Of a stretch of DNA of 64,000 nucleotides, positions 1-8,824 are shown piece by piece; the first letter of the stretch is position 1; the number at the start of each line of letters is the position of its first letter. This DNA is from Rhodospirillaceae bacterium UBA1479 (lineage in GTDB: Bacteria; Pseudomonadota; Alphaproteobacteria; Rhodospirillales; Casp-alpha2), in NCBI GenBank assembly GCA_002325375.1, contig DCRZ01000006.1:66911-130910 (forward strand), in the 5' to 3' direction. A program made the translations under genes and the position numbers. The notes under the pieces are model-generated. The model did no database searches. It was not told the origin of the DNA and saw nothing but the letters and a program-made list of their open reading frames with translations.

Positions 1-273
1 TTCATGGTAGCAGACGTCATTGCGGATTTGCTCGAGACAGCGGGTCACGGCGAAATTGACGATCGAGTAAGTGAAGACCTTGTATCCCGATAGCGCCAGC
101 CCGGCCGCGATCCCGACCATGTTCTGTTCCGCGACGCCGACATTCACGAACCGGTCGGGATGACGCTCGGCGAAGGCCTCAAGGACCGAATAACCGAGGT
201 CCCCGCACAGCAGGAATATCCGGCTGTCCGTTTCCGCCGCGTCGGTCAGGCGTTCGATGAAGGTGTTTCTCAT
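1..273 (-). CDS. Split transketolase, C-terminal (pyrimidine-binding) subunit, partial
   Basis: Only the first 91 codons are in the window; the 3' part runs off position 1. The translation starts MRNTFIERL and contains the motif VNVGVAEQNMVGIAAGLALS, typical of the thiamine-diphosphate pyrimidine-domain subunit of two-gene transketolases (the Glu of VAEQ would contact the cofactor). The ATG overlaps the TGA of the N-terminal subunit gene as ATGA, so the two are translationally coupled and should form one alpha2beta2 enzyme that moves two-carbon ketol units. A second, complete pair lies at 31530-33268. The target here is inferred to be a sugar of the adjacent CDP-glucose branch. Confidence 0.9.
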   Translation of the reverse strand, partial: MRNTFIERLTDAAETDSRIFLLCGDLGYSVLEAFAERHPDRFVNVGVAEQNMVGIAAGLALSGYKVFTYSIVNFAVTRCLEQIRNDVCYHE

Positions 274-1088
274 GCGTCCAGTTCCGCCAGCGCCGCCGCC
301 AGCTGCGCGGTGTCCGGCGACTTGTAGTGCCAAGCCAGATCATTCTCCATGAAACTGACCCCTTTGCCTTTCACCGTGTGGGCGATCAGCGCGCGGGGCG
401 CCCCTGCAGAGCGTCCTCCGTCCGCCAATGCCGCCGCGATGGCCGCGTGATCATGGCCGTCGATCTCCTGTACATCCCAGTTCGCCGCGCGCCACTTGTC
501 TGCCAAGGGGTCCAGGCAGAGCACGTCGGTGACGGCACCGAAGCTCTGGATCTTGTTGAAATCGATGATCGCGGTAAGCTGCCCGAGCTTGTGGTGGCCG
601 GCGAACAGCGCGGCCTCCCAAATCGACCCCTCGTCCAACTCGCCGTCGGAAAGGATCACGACCGTGCGCGACTCGGGACATGTCCGTTGCGCGCCCATGG
701 CAAGTCCGCATCCGATCGACAGGCCGTGCCCAAGCGACCCGGTCGACACCTCGACGCCCGGAACGCCGGTCGAGGAAACGTGGCCTGCCAGGGGCTGCCC
801 GTCTTCGCAATAGCCGTCGAGCCAGGAGTCGGGGAAAAACCCGACCTTGCTCAGGACGGCATAGACCGCGGCGGCGGCATGGCCCTTGCTGACGACCAAG
901 CGGTCGCGGTCCGCCCATGCGGGATCGTCGGGCCGCACACGCAGCCAGCCGCCGTACAGCACGGCCAGGATATCGGCCATGGAAAAGCAGCCCCCCACAT
1001 GCGACGCATTCGCGCGGTGAACCATTCCCAGGACGGCGCGACGGACCTCCTTGGCCAGAGTGGCCGGGTTCGACATGTCAGTTGGCAC
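270..1088 (-). CDS. Split transketolase, N-terminal (ThDP-binding) subunit
   Basis: A protein of 272 residues carrying the hallmarks of the transketolase N-terminal half: HVGGCFSMADI, the SKGHAA segment, LGHGLSIGCGLAMG, and the ThDP/Mg motif beginning SDGELDEGS and ending in an Asn about 27 residues later. I chose the GTG at 1086-1088 because GAGGAA sits five bases upstream; an in-frame ATG at 1074-1076 immediately follows the stop of the epimerase gene but has no well-spaced ribosome site. Length fits split transketolases (about 270-285 residues) and is too short for a full enzyme, which explains the coupled C-terminal gene downstream. Substrate is not visible from the sequence. Confidence 0.9.
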   Translation of the reverse strand: MPTDMSNPATLAKEVRRAVLGMVHRANASHVGGCFSMADILAVLYGGWLRVRPDDPAWADRDRLVVSKGHAAAAVYAVLSKVGFFPDSWLDGYCEDGQPLAGHVSSTGVPGVEVSTGSLGHGLSIGCGLAMGAQRTCPESRTVVILSDGELDEGSIWEAALFAGHHKLGQLTAIIDFNKIQSFGAVTDVLCLDPLADKWRAANWDVQEIDGHDHAAIAAALADGGRSAGAPRALIAHTVKGKGVSFMENDLAWHYKSPDTAQLAAALAELDA

Positions 1089-2022
1089 GGTTGTTCCTCG
1101 GTTCGTTCGTTTTCATCAAGGCACGCCGTCCTTCGACGGCATTCCGCAGACCGGTCTCCAGATCGATTTCCGGCGACCAGGACGCTGCTTTCCGCAGCTG
1201 TGTGATATCCGCTTCCAGATGCATGACTTGGTCATCGCGGTAGGGAATCAGGCCGAACCCGAGTTCCAGATCCGGGTCAATGGTATCCCGCACGAAAGTT
1301 ACGACATCCCGCAGCGGCGTGGCGGCGCCGAACCCCAGGTTGAAGGTGCCTTGCGCGCCGTGCGTCAGTGCGGCAAGCACCGCGTCGGCCACGTCGTAGA
1401 CGTGGATATAATCCCACAACTGTTCGCACTTCGTCAGGGACGGCGTGCCTCCCCGGAGAAGCTCGTCGATGACATAGGACAGCATCCAGGCATCATCGTC
1501 ATCGGGCCCGTAGGATGAAAACAGCCGGAGCCAAGCGAACCCGCAGCTTGCCATGTCCGCAACGTCGGCCAGGCATTTCCCTGTGGTCAGTTTAGCCGCG
1601 CCGTACAGGGTGGTCGGCTGCGTCGCGTGGTCTTCGGACACACGCGCCTGGGCCTGGCCGTACTCGGCCTGGGAGCCCATGCCCAGGAAATAGTCGACGC
1701 CAAGATCGATTCCCATCCGAATCAGGCGCACCGACTGATCTATATTGGCAATCTGGAACAGGTCGTTGCGGAACCGTCCGCCGACGCCGGCCCAAGCAAA
1801 GTGAAGGATCGCCTGCGGTCGGAAATCCGCGAACGCCTCCGCCGTGTCGTCCAGGTTTTCCAGGCTGCCCTCGATGACGCGCGTCCGGTCGATCACGTCG
1901 TCAAGCCGCCGTGCGGATCGCGGGTTGCGCAAGATCAGGGCGACGTCATGCCCTTCTTTTACCAGCAGCCTGGTGACGTGGCTTCCTACGAACCCGGAGC
2001 CGCCTGTCAACAGTACGCGCAT
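1078..2022 (-). CDS. NAD-dependent sugar epimerase/dehydratase (extended SDR)
   Basis: The ATG at 2020-2022 begins MRVLLTGGSGFVGSHV, so the NAD-binding GxxGxxG lies at residues 7-13 and no longer upstream extension is needed. The active-site tetrad is present as YGAAK (YxxxK). The C-terminal part with LWDYIHVYDVADAVL is characteristic of nucleotide-sugar SDRs. About 314 residues. It overlaps the kinase gene upstream by 16 bases. Next to rfbF/rfbG and a split transketolase it may reduce or epimerise a CDP-4-keto-6-deoxyhexose or its branched derivative; this role is inferred from context only. Confidence 0.8.
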   Translation of the reverse strand: MRVLLTGGSGFVGSHVTRLLVKEGHDVALILRNPRSARRLDDVIDRTRVIEGSLENLDDTAEAFADFRPQAILHFAWAGVGGRFRNDLFQIANIDQSVRLIRMGIDLGVDYFLGMGSQAEYGQAQARVSEDHATQPTTLYGAAKLTTGKCLADVADMASCGFAWLRLFSSYGPDDDDAWMLSYVIDELLRGGTPSLTKCEQLWDYIHVYDVADAVLAALTHGAQGTFNLGFGAATPLRDVVTFVRDTIDPDLELGFGLIPYRDDQVMHLEADITQLRKAASWSPEIDLETGLRNAVEGRRALMKTNEPRNNRAN

Positions 2023-3119
2023 GCGGTGCTTTCGAGATGGCCGAGGGCGAGAAATATCCGCTCCCTGGCGCGTTCGTGGCGGGGGTGGGTGTTCAGGCCG
2101 AAGCGGATGCGGTGCACCTGTTTCGCCACGGAGATCCGTAGGAAATAGAGCCAATACACACGCGCCTGATCCCGCGGCGTCGGGCGCATCCGGCGGTATC
2201 CTTCGAAGATATGGGGATGGCGTTCAACGGGATGAAACGTGGCAAGCGCGGCAAGATCAAACAGCGGGTCACCGGACAGCGCGTCTTCCCAATCGAGAAG
2301 GACGATGCCACCCGATCCGTCCAGCATGATGTTGGCAGCCGTTGTGTCCCCGTGCAGGAGACAAGGGGACACGCCGTCGATGTCGGACAGTTCAGCAAAC
2401 CGCTCGGTGATCCGCGAAGCCGTCTCGCCGTCGATCTCCGCGTGGTCGCGCAGAATGTGGATGTGCTCCTCGGCGTGGTTTCCCAGATACGCAGCCCAGG
2501 TCGCGCAGGTTCCGGTCAATGGAGCATCCGGCGACATGGCTGCGCGCGGATCAAGCAATCCGAAACCCTGCGTTGGGACGCCCAGATGGCACCGCGCCAA
2601 GGCTTCGCCGACATCCGCCAGCCGCGCGCGAAAGGCGTCTTCCTGGGGCTCCAATCGATTGAGCGAGGTTCCCTGAATCCGATCGACGACCTCGAAATCG
2701 TATGAGACGTGTTCGTGGGTCATGTCGCAGGCGATTTGCCCAGGCGTCGATACCGCCGCCGAGGCACAAGCCGAATGTATCCTGTCGTTCAATCCCATGG
2801 CGCAGGCGACATCCTCATGCGATGTCACCGATGCCCGAACCATGATGGCCCGGCCGTCCGGCGCATGACCTTCGTAGACGGCATGGAAGGTCGCCGGACC
2901 GTCGAACGGCCGTAGGTCGCCCGCATTAAAACCGGCAGCCGCGGTGACGGCGGTGCGCAGGGCGGCCACGTCCGCGCCCGCAGGCGCCTGTCGGCCCTGT
3001 TTCAAGAGCGCGACGATTTCATCGGGCGCATCGATGTCCGATTTCAGCATGAACTGCCCCCGCCGCAGTCCTGCTGCAATTGCCATGCGGTCCCGCGCGG
3101 CGGCGTTCAGTTTCAGCAC
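2007..3119 (-). CDS. APH/choline-kinase-family phosphotransferase
   Basis: 370 residues. The C-terminal half carries the kinase catalytic loop LLHGDTTAANIM (His256, Asp258, Asn263) and the metal-binding LLDWEDA (Asp276), the pattern of aminoglycoside phosphotransferase and choline/ethanolamine kinases. The N-terminal 70 residues are not recognisable and the glycine-rich ATP loop is weak. The GTG at 3117-3119 overlaps the sulfotransferase stop; an ATG at 3084-3086 (residue 12) is an alternative start. In this locus it would phosphorylate a sugar, or choline/ethanolamine destined for the glycan. There is no partner cytidylyltransferase of the LicC type next to it. Confidence 0.75.
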   Translation of the reverse strand: MLKLNAAARDRMAIAAGLRRGQFMLKSDIDAPDEIVALLKQGRQAPAGADVAALRTAVTAAAGFNAGDLRPFDGPATFHAVYEGHAPDGRAIMVRASVTSHEDVACAMGLNDRIHSACASAAVSTPGQIACDMTHEHVSYDFEVVDRIQGTSLNRLEPQEDAFRARLADVGEALARCHLGVPTQGFGLLDPRAAMSPDAPLTGTCATWAAYLGNHAEEHIHILRDHAEIDGETASRITERFAELSDIDGVSPCLLHGDTTAANIMLDGSGGIVLLDWEDALSGDPLFDLAALATFHPVERHPHIFEGYRRMRPTPRDQARVYWLYFLRISVAKQVHRIRFGLNTHPRHERARERIFLALGHLESTACAYC

Positions 3120-4042
3120 GCTTTTAAAAAGTCGGCATATCCCAGTTGGCGGCCCATCACGGCGGACTGGACGGCGATCGCCTGGGTTTCTTCGGCATTG
3201 AGTTCGTTTGCCGTTGCGATGTTGGCTTCCGTCGTCGGCGTCCGGATCGTACCCCAGGGGAAGACTTCCGTCAGGGGAACCCCGTTGAACGACGGGGCAA
3301 GCAGACTATCGTTCCATTCAAGGCCCGTGCCGGCCAGGAAATCGGCGAACGCGGTCTTGGTGTCCTTGACGATGTCTTCGAACCGAACAATGTGAACCCG
3401 GTCCGGCACTCGTTCTTTCCAGTTCAGCGCCGTCAGTTGGGACAGGTTCCAGGTCCAGACGTAACGCTCAAGCGAAAGCGGGAAGGGGCGTTTCTTGGTG
3501 TCTGCGTATCCCGACCAAGGATTACGGACGACATGAAGGATATGACCTTTCGGGAAATCGGACAGGATCTTTCCGGCATCCAGGATCTGGACGGGATTGT
3601 ATCCGACGTAAAAGCGTTCTGTGCCGCTGCGATTGAGGTTCCGCCATGCCTTGAACATGGAATAGAAATAAGCGGAGACAAGGTTGCCACGGATGCGCGG
3701 CTTGTTGGTCATGAACTCGGAAAAGGCATTGCGCCGGTCGTCTTCGTTGACGTCGAGGCCGCAGTCCTTGAACTTGCTGCGACCTGGGACGCGAAGCAGG
3801 GTCTTCAGCTCTTCATCCCAGAACGATTCGTAATCGGCGGCCAGGTCCCCGGTGGTTGAAAACTCGGGCCAGCGATAGCGCGTCGGCACGGTGCTGGACA
3901 GATAGTCGCCGTTCCCCGGCGTGCCGACTTGGCTCTCGAACGGATAGACCATCAGTTCCGGATGGCCATCCAACAGGCGATGAGTCGTGTTGCCACCGTT
4001 TTCGTACATGGCCGAAAGCATAATCAGATTGAGGTTATCCAT
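3113..4042 (-). CDS. Sulfotransferase-family protein
   Basis: 309 residues with an N-terminal segment, MYENGGNTTHRLLDGHPEL, that matches the usual position of the PAPS 5'-phosphosulfate loop. HILHVVRNPWSGYADTKKR matches the 3'-phosphate-binding region (Arg-Asn-Pro) of Sulfotransfer_1/3 proteins. No signal peptide is seen, so it should act in the cytoplasm, transferring sulfate from PAPS to a nucleotide sugar or lipid-linked glycan. The P-loop differs from the classic PKSGTT form, so the exact family is uncertain. Its TGA overlaps the kinase start, and it follows rfbG by ten bases. Confidence 0.75.
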   Translation of the reverse strand: MDNLNLIMLSAMYENGGNTTHRLLDGHPELMVYPFESQVGTPGNGDYLSSTVPTRYRWPEFSTTGDLAADYESFWDEELKTLLRVPGRSKFKDCGLDVNEDDRRNAFSEFMTNKPRIRGNLVSAYFYSMFKAWRNLNRSGTERFYVGYNPVQILDAGKILSDFPKGHILHVVRNPWSGYADTKKRPFPLSLERYVWTWNLSQLTALNWKERVPDRVHIVRFEDIVKDTKTAFADFLAGTGLEWNDSLLAPSFNGVPLTEVFPWGTIRTPTTEANIATANELNAEETQAIAVQSAVMGRQLGYADFLKAC

Positions 4043-4052
4043 TCTTCTGGTC

Positions 4053-5030
4053 CTAAATTTCTAGGTGATCGCGATACCATTCGATCGTTCGGTCGATAGA
4101 GGATTCCATGTCCGACGTCGGTTGCCAGCCGAGAACCCGGCGGGCTTTTTCGGCAGACAGGTATTGGTGTTTGATTTCGTTGCTGGTTTGGTTGAGAACC
4201 ACCGGTTCCAGGTTTGAGCCCATGCGGGTCCGAATCATGTCGACGATGTCGAGTACGGTCAACTGCAGCTCGTTCGAGAAGTTGAACGCCTCGCCCGCGA
4301 GCTCCCTATTCTCTGCAAGTTTCTCGGCAACCAGCATGTAGGCATCCGCGCCGTCCTCGACGTAGAAATAGTCCCGGATGTACTTGCCGTCCGAACGGAT
4401 GACCGGTGCATCGCCGCGCAGGATCGATCGGATCGTTCCCGGCACGATGCGGTTCCAGTTCAGGTCCCCGCCGCCGAAAAAGTTACCGCAGCGGGTGACC
4501 ACGACGGGCAGGTCAAATGTATTGGCGTAGGTCGTGGCGATCAGGTCCGCGCAGGACTTGGAAACGTCATAGGGATGCATGCCCTGCAGCGGCATGTTCT
4601 CGTCATAAGGCAGGGTCTCATGATCGCCATAGGCCTTGTCTGAAGACGCGATCACGATTTGCTTGACGGTCGGCGAGCGCCGACAGGCCTCGAGCAGCGA
4701 CCATGTGCCCTTGATGTTGCTTTCGAAGGTCGACAGGGGATTTCGGTTCGCGATCCCGACGATCGTCTGCGCCGCGAGATGGAACACGGTGTCGGTCTCG
4801 TACTCGCCGATAATGCGTTCCAGGGCTTCGTGATCCGTGACGTCGCCATTGACGACGGTGGATCGCTGCAAATCGCCGCTGCGGATCAACTCTGAACCGG
4901 GAACCCAGTCGCGGACCAGGCAAATCACCTGGGCGTTCTTTTCCAGAAGCCGCTTGACCAGCCAGCTGCCGACGAGACCGCTTGCGCCGGTCACCAGCGT
5001 GGGGCGATCACGCCAGAACGTGTCTACCAT
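4053..5030 (-). CDS. rfbG: CDP-glucose 4,6-dehydratase
   Basis: Converts CDP-D-glucose to CDP-4-dehydro-6-deoxy-D-glucose. The start at 5028-5030 gives MVDTFWRDRPTLVTGASGLVGSW, with the NAD-binding glycine motif at about residues 14-20. The SSDKAYG segment and the catalytic YDVSK (YxxxK) are present, as is the RCGNFFGGGDLNWNRIVPG region that is very characteristic of RfbG. 325 residues is slightly below the usual 355-360. It overlaps the stop of rfbF by seven bases, the normal gene pairing. Its product is the standard entry to 3,6-dideoxyhexoses or to branched CDP-sugars such as yersiniose. Confidence 0.92.
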   Translation of the reverse strand: MVDTFWRDRPTLVTGASGLVGSWLVKRLLEKNAQVICLVRDWVPGSELIRSGDLQRSTVVNGDVTDHEALERIIGEYETDTVFHLAAQTIVGIANRNPLSTFESNIKGTWSLLEACRRSPTVKQIVIASSDKAYGDHETLPYDENMPLQGMHPYDVSKSCADLIATTYANTFDLPVVVTRCGNFFGGGDLNWNRIVPGTIRSILRGDAPVIRSDGKYIRDYFYVEDGADAYMLVAEKLAENRELAGEAFNFSNELQLTVLDIVDMIRTRMGSNLEPVVLNQTSNEIKHQYLSAEKARRVLGWQPTSDMESSIDRTIEWYRDHLEI

Positions 5031-5812
5031 TTGCGCCACGGCGCAGACTGCGAACGCCACATAGAGTTCAACTGCAGATACTCTCGGTACGTGTCCATGG
5101 CGAAAAAGAAGCCGTTGTGCGGGAAGGCGGAAAGTTCACCGTCGTTTGCAAGGTTAATTAGAGGTTCTTGTTCGAGGACGCAATCTTCATCCGTGCTGAG
5201 ATAGTCAAACACTTTCCGGTTGAAGACGAAAAACCCTGCGCTGGTCCAGCCGCGAACTTGCGGCTTCTCTTTGAAGCTCGTGACTCTCTTGCCGTCGTTG
5301 AATTCGAGCACGCCGAAACGCGACACCGGCTGGACCGCGGTTACGGTCGCGGTCGTTCCTGCCGAGCGGTGAAAGGCCAGAAGGTCGTCGATATCCAGAT
5401 CGATCAGGCCGTCGCCGTAGGTGACCATGAAGGTGTCCGTGTCGATGTAGTTTTCGATGCGCTTGAGGCGCGCGCCGGTCATGGTATCGAGACCCGTGTC
5501 GGCCAGGGTGACTTCGAAATCATCCTCTTCGCGACCGTGGTAGGAAATCCCCCCCTTCTTGCCGAGGTTCACCGTGAAATCGTTCGTCAAAGAACGGTGG
5601 TGCATGAAGTATTCTTTGATCAGATGGCCTTTGTATCCCAGGCACAGGATGAACTTCTTGAAGCCCGCCGCGCCGTAGATCTTCATGATGTGCCAGATGA
5701 TCGGATGTCCGCCGACCTCGACCATCGGCTTCGGCCTGTATTCGGTTTCTTCACGAAGCCGGGCCCCTTGCCCGCCGCAAAGAATGACAACCGGAATCTG
5801 ATCATTTGTCAT
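5024..5812 (-). CDS. rfbF: Glucose-1-phosphate cytidylyltransferase
   Basis: Makes CDP-glucose from CTP and glucose 1-phosphate. The N-terminus has ILCGGQGARLREETEYRPKP, the nucleotidyltransferase signature, followed by PMVEVGGHPIIWHIMK and a YGDGLID metal-binding Asp motif. I used the ATG at 5810-5812, giving MTNDQIPVVIL, because homologues begin only a few residues before the glycine loop; an ATG 18 bases upstream (5830) adds six residues. 262 residues is the family's usual size. It precedes rfbG, with which it forms the CDP-4-keto-6-deoxyglucose pathway. Confidence 0.92.
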   Translation of the reverse strand: MTNDQIPVVILCGGQGARLREETEYRPKPMVEVGGHPIIWHIMKIYGAAGFKKFILCLGYKGHLIKEYFMHHRSLTNDFTVNLGKKGGISYHGREEDDFEVTLADTGLDTMTGARLKRIENYIDTDTFMVTYGDGLIDLDIDDLLAFHRSAGTTATVTAVQPVSRFGVLEFNDGKRVTSFKEKPQVRGWTSAGFFVFNRKVFDYLSTDEDCVLEQEPLINLANDGELSAFPHNGFFFAMDTYREYLQLNSMWRSQSAPWRKW

Positions 5813-5920
5813 GCGCGATGCTGCTTTCATGCTTTGAGTGGCGACACGTCGATGGGCGAGGTGGTGGCGGAGCGGCTGACATGCTTAGACCATCTTGTCG
5901 CCCGGTGTCATCCCGCGAGT

Positions 5921-7582
5921 TCATCCGGTGCCGGTCGCCGGACCGGGGCGCGCTGAGGCCTTGGGCGGCCGGCCCGCCTTCAGCTCCACCATCCAGGCTT
6001 TCAGTTGTTCGGCATTGGAAAGAACAGCGATGCTTTTTGCATGGCTCCGGCCCAGGGGTCCGACCATTGCCGTGGGATCGTAGTAGATGGACCGGATTCC
6101 CTTCTGCTGCGCCGCGAGGGCGGCGCTCGTGAACGGAATGGAGATCGCACCCAGCACGTTGTCCGGCATACGGCCGATGCTGATCGTCGGGGCGGCAACC
6201 GTCACGTGTTTGCGGCGGGCACAGGCGTCCAGAAGGTTTCGGTAGTCGCGGTCCATCATGTCCCGGAGGCTGCGCTTGCTTTTCAAAACGAGGTTCACCC
6301 CCGCGCACTCGGCCGCCGCCACGATGTCGGTGATGAAGCGCTGCATGTTGGACGAGGAATAATACGGCGGGACCAGGCCAAGTTCGGCAAGCCGGGTCGG
6401 CCGGAAAGGAGATACATCGAACACCAGGATCGTATCGGCCGGGATTTCCGGGGCCGGATCCCCCGTGTCTTCAACATCGACGCGGCCGCATATGTGATAG
6501 GTCGCATCCCGATGGCCCATGCGGACCAGGAAGTCACGCTGCTCCTCGTTCCAGACGGCATATTCAGACCACGACATGATCTCGTAGCCCGGGAAGATCG
6601 GGCTGACCCTGCCGTCGTCCCACGGCAGGTGCTGCATGTTGGTGGAATAGAACAGCATGATGACACGCGCGCCGCAGGCTTCGGCCTCGTAGGTCCACAG
6701 CGGCCGGTAAATCCAGGATGAATTGTTGAACACGTAGGAACTTGCGACCGAAGGCCCGTCGAGGCAGCGAAAGTGCGCGAGCATGATGCCTTCCAGCGCC
6801 AATGTCGGCGCCCACCACGCACCGATGGCGGTCATGAGGATTGCCGTCCCGAGCATGCGGGATGCCGCGATCAGGAACCGGAACCGTTGGCGGGCGGACC
6901 GAAGACCGGGCAGTGGATGGCTGACGATGTCGATCTGATGGCCGCGCCACTGTCCCGACCGTCTCGGGCATTCCATCCAGATATGCTCTTCCTGTGGAAG
7001 ACGCAGGCCGTGTTCCCGGTACCAGCGAACCAGCCCCAACGCCTTGTCATAGTCGCCCGGGGTGGCCGGCAGGGCGTTGGGCGGCGCGTTCAGCAGCACC
7101 GCATACCCGGCGGGCGGCGCGGGCGGCCGATGATCGATGTTGAACAGTATCCTGGCCGTCTGGAAGACGGCGCTGGCCAATGTCCGAGCCTGATCCTTCC
7201 ACCACGCCATGCGGCAACGCCAGCCGGATACGGTGAACCCCCGGCGCGTCAGCCACTGCCGCCACACGGGCGGGACCGGGATGACGACAGGGCGGCCCGC
7301 CTGGTGCCGGCTGGCCAGTAATTCCGGTAAAAGGGATTTGAAGAGAACCCTGTTCAGGATTTTCTGCCGGAGGAGGGTCTCCACGTGGCGCTTATGTTCC
7401 TTGGGCACCATCCCCAGGCCGCACCAATCGGGTACGGGCAACTCGACCAACGCCATGCGGCGCACCGTATCCAGATGGGCGAATGCGGCGGCGCCGTCCC
7501 GCTGGAAGGCGCGAAACGCCCGGGCGCGGACCCTTATTTGACGGATCTGTCGACGCCTCAGGTACTGTTTAAGCGAAATCAT
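5921..7582 (-). CDS. Polysaccharide biosynthesis PFTS-motif protein (putative glycosyltransferase)
   Basis: 553 residues with no signal peptide. Near residue 500 there is ISIPFTSAALAAQQKGI, the Pro-Phe-Thr-Ser motif that names a family found in Rhodospirillales and magnetotactic surface-glycan loci. The motif lies in a Rossmann-like C-terminal half resembling GT-B transferases, including KSKRS and a YYDPTA segment. The N-terminal third is basic and Trp/Arg rich. The biochemical role is not established; nonulosonic acid or flagellin glycan transfer is plausible because the gene closes the pseudaminic acid module. It is coupled to the upstream GNAT gene by ATGA. 108 bases separate it from rfbF; I see no clear promoter or terminator there. 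Confidence 0.7.
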   Translation of the reverse strand: MISLKQYLRRRQIRQIRVRARAFRAFQRDGAAAFAHLDTVRRMALVELPVPDWCGLGMVPKEHKRHVETLLRQKILNRVLFKSLLPELLASRHQAGRPVVIPVPPVWRQWLTRRGFTVSGWRCRMAWWKDQARTLASAVFQTARILFNIDHRPPAPPAGYAVLLNAPPNALPATPGDYDKALGLVRWYREHGLRLPQEEHIWMECPRRSGQWRGHQIDIVSHPLPGLRSARQRFRFLIAASRMLGTAILMTAIGAWWAPTLALEGIMLAHFRCLDGPSVASSYVFNNSSWIYRPLWTYEAEACGARVIMLFYSTNMQHLPWDDGRVSPIFPGYEIMSWSEYAVWNEEQRDFLVRMGHRDATYHICGRVDVEDTGDPAPEIPADTILVFDVSPFRPTRLAELGLVPPYYSSSNMQRFITDIVAAAECAGVNLVLKSKRSLRDMMDRDYRNLLDACARRKHVTVAAPTISIGRMPDNVLGAISIPFTSAALAAQQKGIRSIYYDPTAMVGPLGRSHAKSIAVLSNAEQLKAWMVELKAGRPPKASARPGPATGTG

Positions 7583-8118
7583 TCCCGGCCTGTGTAAACC
7601 CAGTGTTCGCCATCATGGGACATGGCGCTGGTCCGTCCGTCGTGGGCGAGCTGAAAGCCCGCGCGGGCGAAGGCCTTCTTCGAACGTTCGTTGTGCCGGT
7701 CGATGCCAGCGTTGACTCGTTCCAGGCCGAGGTCCGCAACGGCGAACCGCGCGGCCCGCGCCACACACCGGCTGCCAAGCCCCTTGCGCCATTCGCCGGT
7801 GTCGAAGACGGCCACGCCTATCCATGCATCCGTTTGCGAAATGTCGTGCAGGCGCACATTGCCGAGGTGCCGTCCTGCCTTGAAGATTCCGAACAGGATC
7901 GCTGCAGGGGCTTGTTGGTTCTGCTCGACGAAGGCCCGCACGGTCTCGATCGTCTGTCGCGACGACCGTGGACCCAATAGGAAAGTATTGACGGCACGAT
8001 CATTCAAGCCGTCCACATAGGCCTGCGTAACGTCCTCGGCCAGGAGCGGGCGCATAGTAATTCCGTCTCCCGCGTCGAGAAACGGACCGCCGCCGGCCGC
8101 GCGCTGGGAATCAGGCAT
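7579..8118 (-). CDS. pseH: GNAT N-acetyltransferase, probable PseH
   Basis: 179 residues with a GNAT fold of the RimJ/RimL type. The acetyl-CoA loop is visible as GEWRKGLGSRCVARA (Q/RxxGxG/A pattern), followed by LGLERVNAGIDRHNERSKKAFARAGF in the usual beta5-alpha4 position (cited here as one region). In the Pse pathway PseH acetylates the 4-amine of the PseC product using acetyl-CoA. Placement directly after pseF, in a locus with all the other Pse enzymes, supports that assignment, but the sequence alone only shows a small-molecule or RimL acetyltransferase. It overlaps pseF by eight bases. Confidence 0.65.
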   Translation of the reverse strand: MPDSQRAAGGGPFLDAGDGITMRPLLAEDVTQAYVDGLNDRAVNTFLLGPRSSRQTIETVRAFVEQNQQAPAAILFGIFKAGRHLGNVRLHDISQTDAWIGVAVFDTGEWRKGLGSRCVARAARFAVADLGLERVNAGIDRHNERSKKAFARAGFQLAHDGRTSAMSHDGEHWVYTGRE

Positions 8119-8824
8119 TCATGCCCCCGCGGAAAATCCGCTCCGCCAGCTGCCAATCCTCTTCATTGTCGATGTCGACGGCCTTGTACCGCGGCAGTTC
8201 CAGGCCGGCGAAACCGTTCAGGCTGCCGGCACCTTCGCTCGTCCCGACGAAAGCTTCGGGAAAGACCGCGAAGGTTCCCGTGTCGTAATATCGCTGCGGC
8301 AGGTCCTGGGAGCGCACGGCGAACATTCCGGGCTGGGCCTCGGACAGGTGACCGTCCGGCGCAAGGTCCAGCGCCCATTCCACAGGGACGGGAAACGGCG
8401 CCACGGGCAACAGCGGCGTCGTGCCGCCGGCGCGCTCGAACGCGGCCGCGGCGGCGCGAAGGTCGTCCGCGGTAATCAGCGGCGCGCATGCCATGAGAAG
8501 CCAAACCTGATCGAACCGTTTGTCTTGTTCGGCATAGGTATCGATCACGAATTTCAGAACCGGCAGGATAGGCGTGACATCGTCGGCCAATGCCGAGTCC
8601 CGCTCGAAATCGGGGGCGAACCCGAGGTCCGTGCAGACCTCGCGAATTTCGGCGTCTTCGGTCGAGACATGAATAACGTCGAACAGCCCGGACTCGCGGG
8701 CCGCGCGGAGAATGTGGCCGATCATCGGGCCGCCGCAAAAATCGCGAATGTTCTTGCCGGGCAGGCGCTTGCTGCCGCCCCGGGCGGGAATGACGGCGAT
8801 ACGTTTCGGGCCGGCGCTGGTCAT
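8111..8824 (-). CDS. pseF: Pseudaminic acid cytidylyltransferase
   Basis: Activates pseudaminic acid to CMP-Pse with CTP. The start at 8822-8824 (ATGA with the PhyH stop) gives MTSAGPKRIAVIPARGGSKR, containing the CMP-sialate synthetase signature IPARGGSKRLPGKN. The FCGGPMIGHIL segment and a DVIHVSTEDAEI segment follow, and KFVIDTYAEQ and YDTGTF fit PseF rather than NeuA. About 237 residues, the normal length. It lies two genes from pseI. Confidence 0.9.
   Translation of the reverse strand: MTSAGPKRIAVIPARGGSKRLPGKNIRDFCGGPMIGHILRAARESGLFDVIHVSTEDAEIREVCTDLGFAPDFERDSALADDVTPILPVLKFVIDTYAEQDKRFDQVWLLMACAPLITADDLRAAAAAFERAGGTTPLLPVAPFPVPVEWALDLAPDGHLSEAQPGMFAVRSQDLPQRYYDTGTFAVFPEAFVGTSEGAGSLNGFAGLELPRYKAVDIDNEEDWQLAERIFRGGMNA

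Noticed and set aside
327..1205. Plus-strand 292-codon open frame over the split transketolase
   Set aside because: Antisense shadow of a strong transketolase subunit gene; no recognisable motifs.
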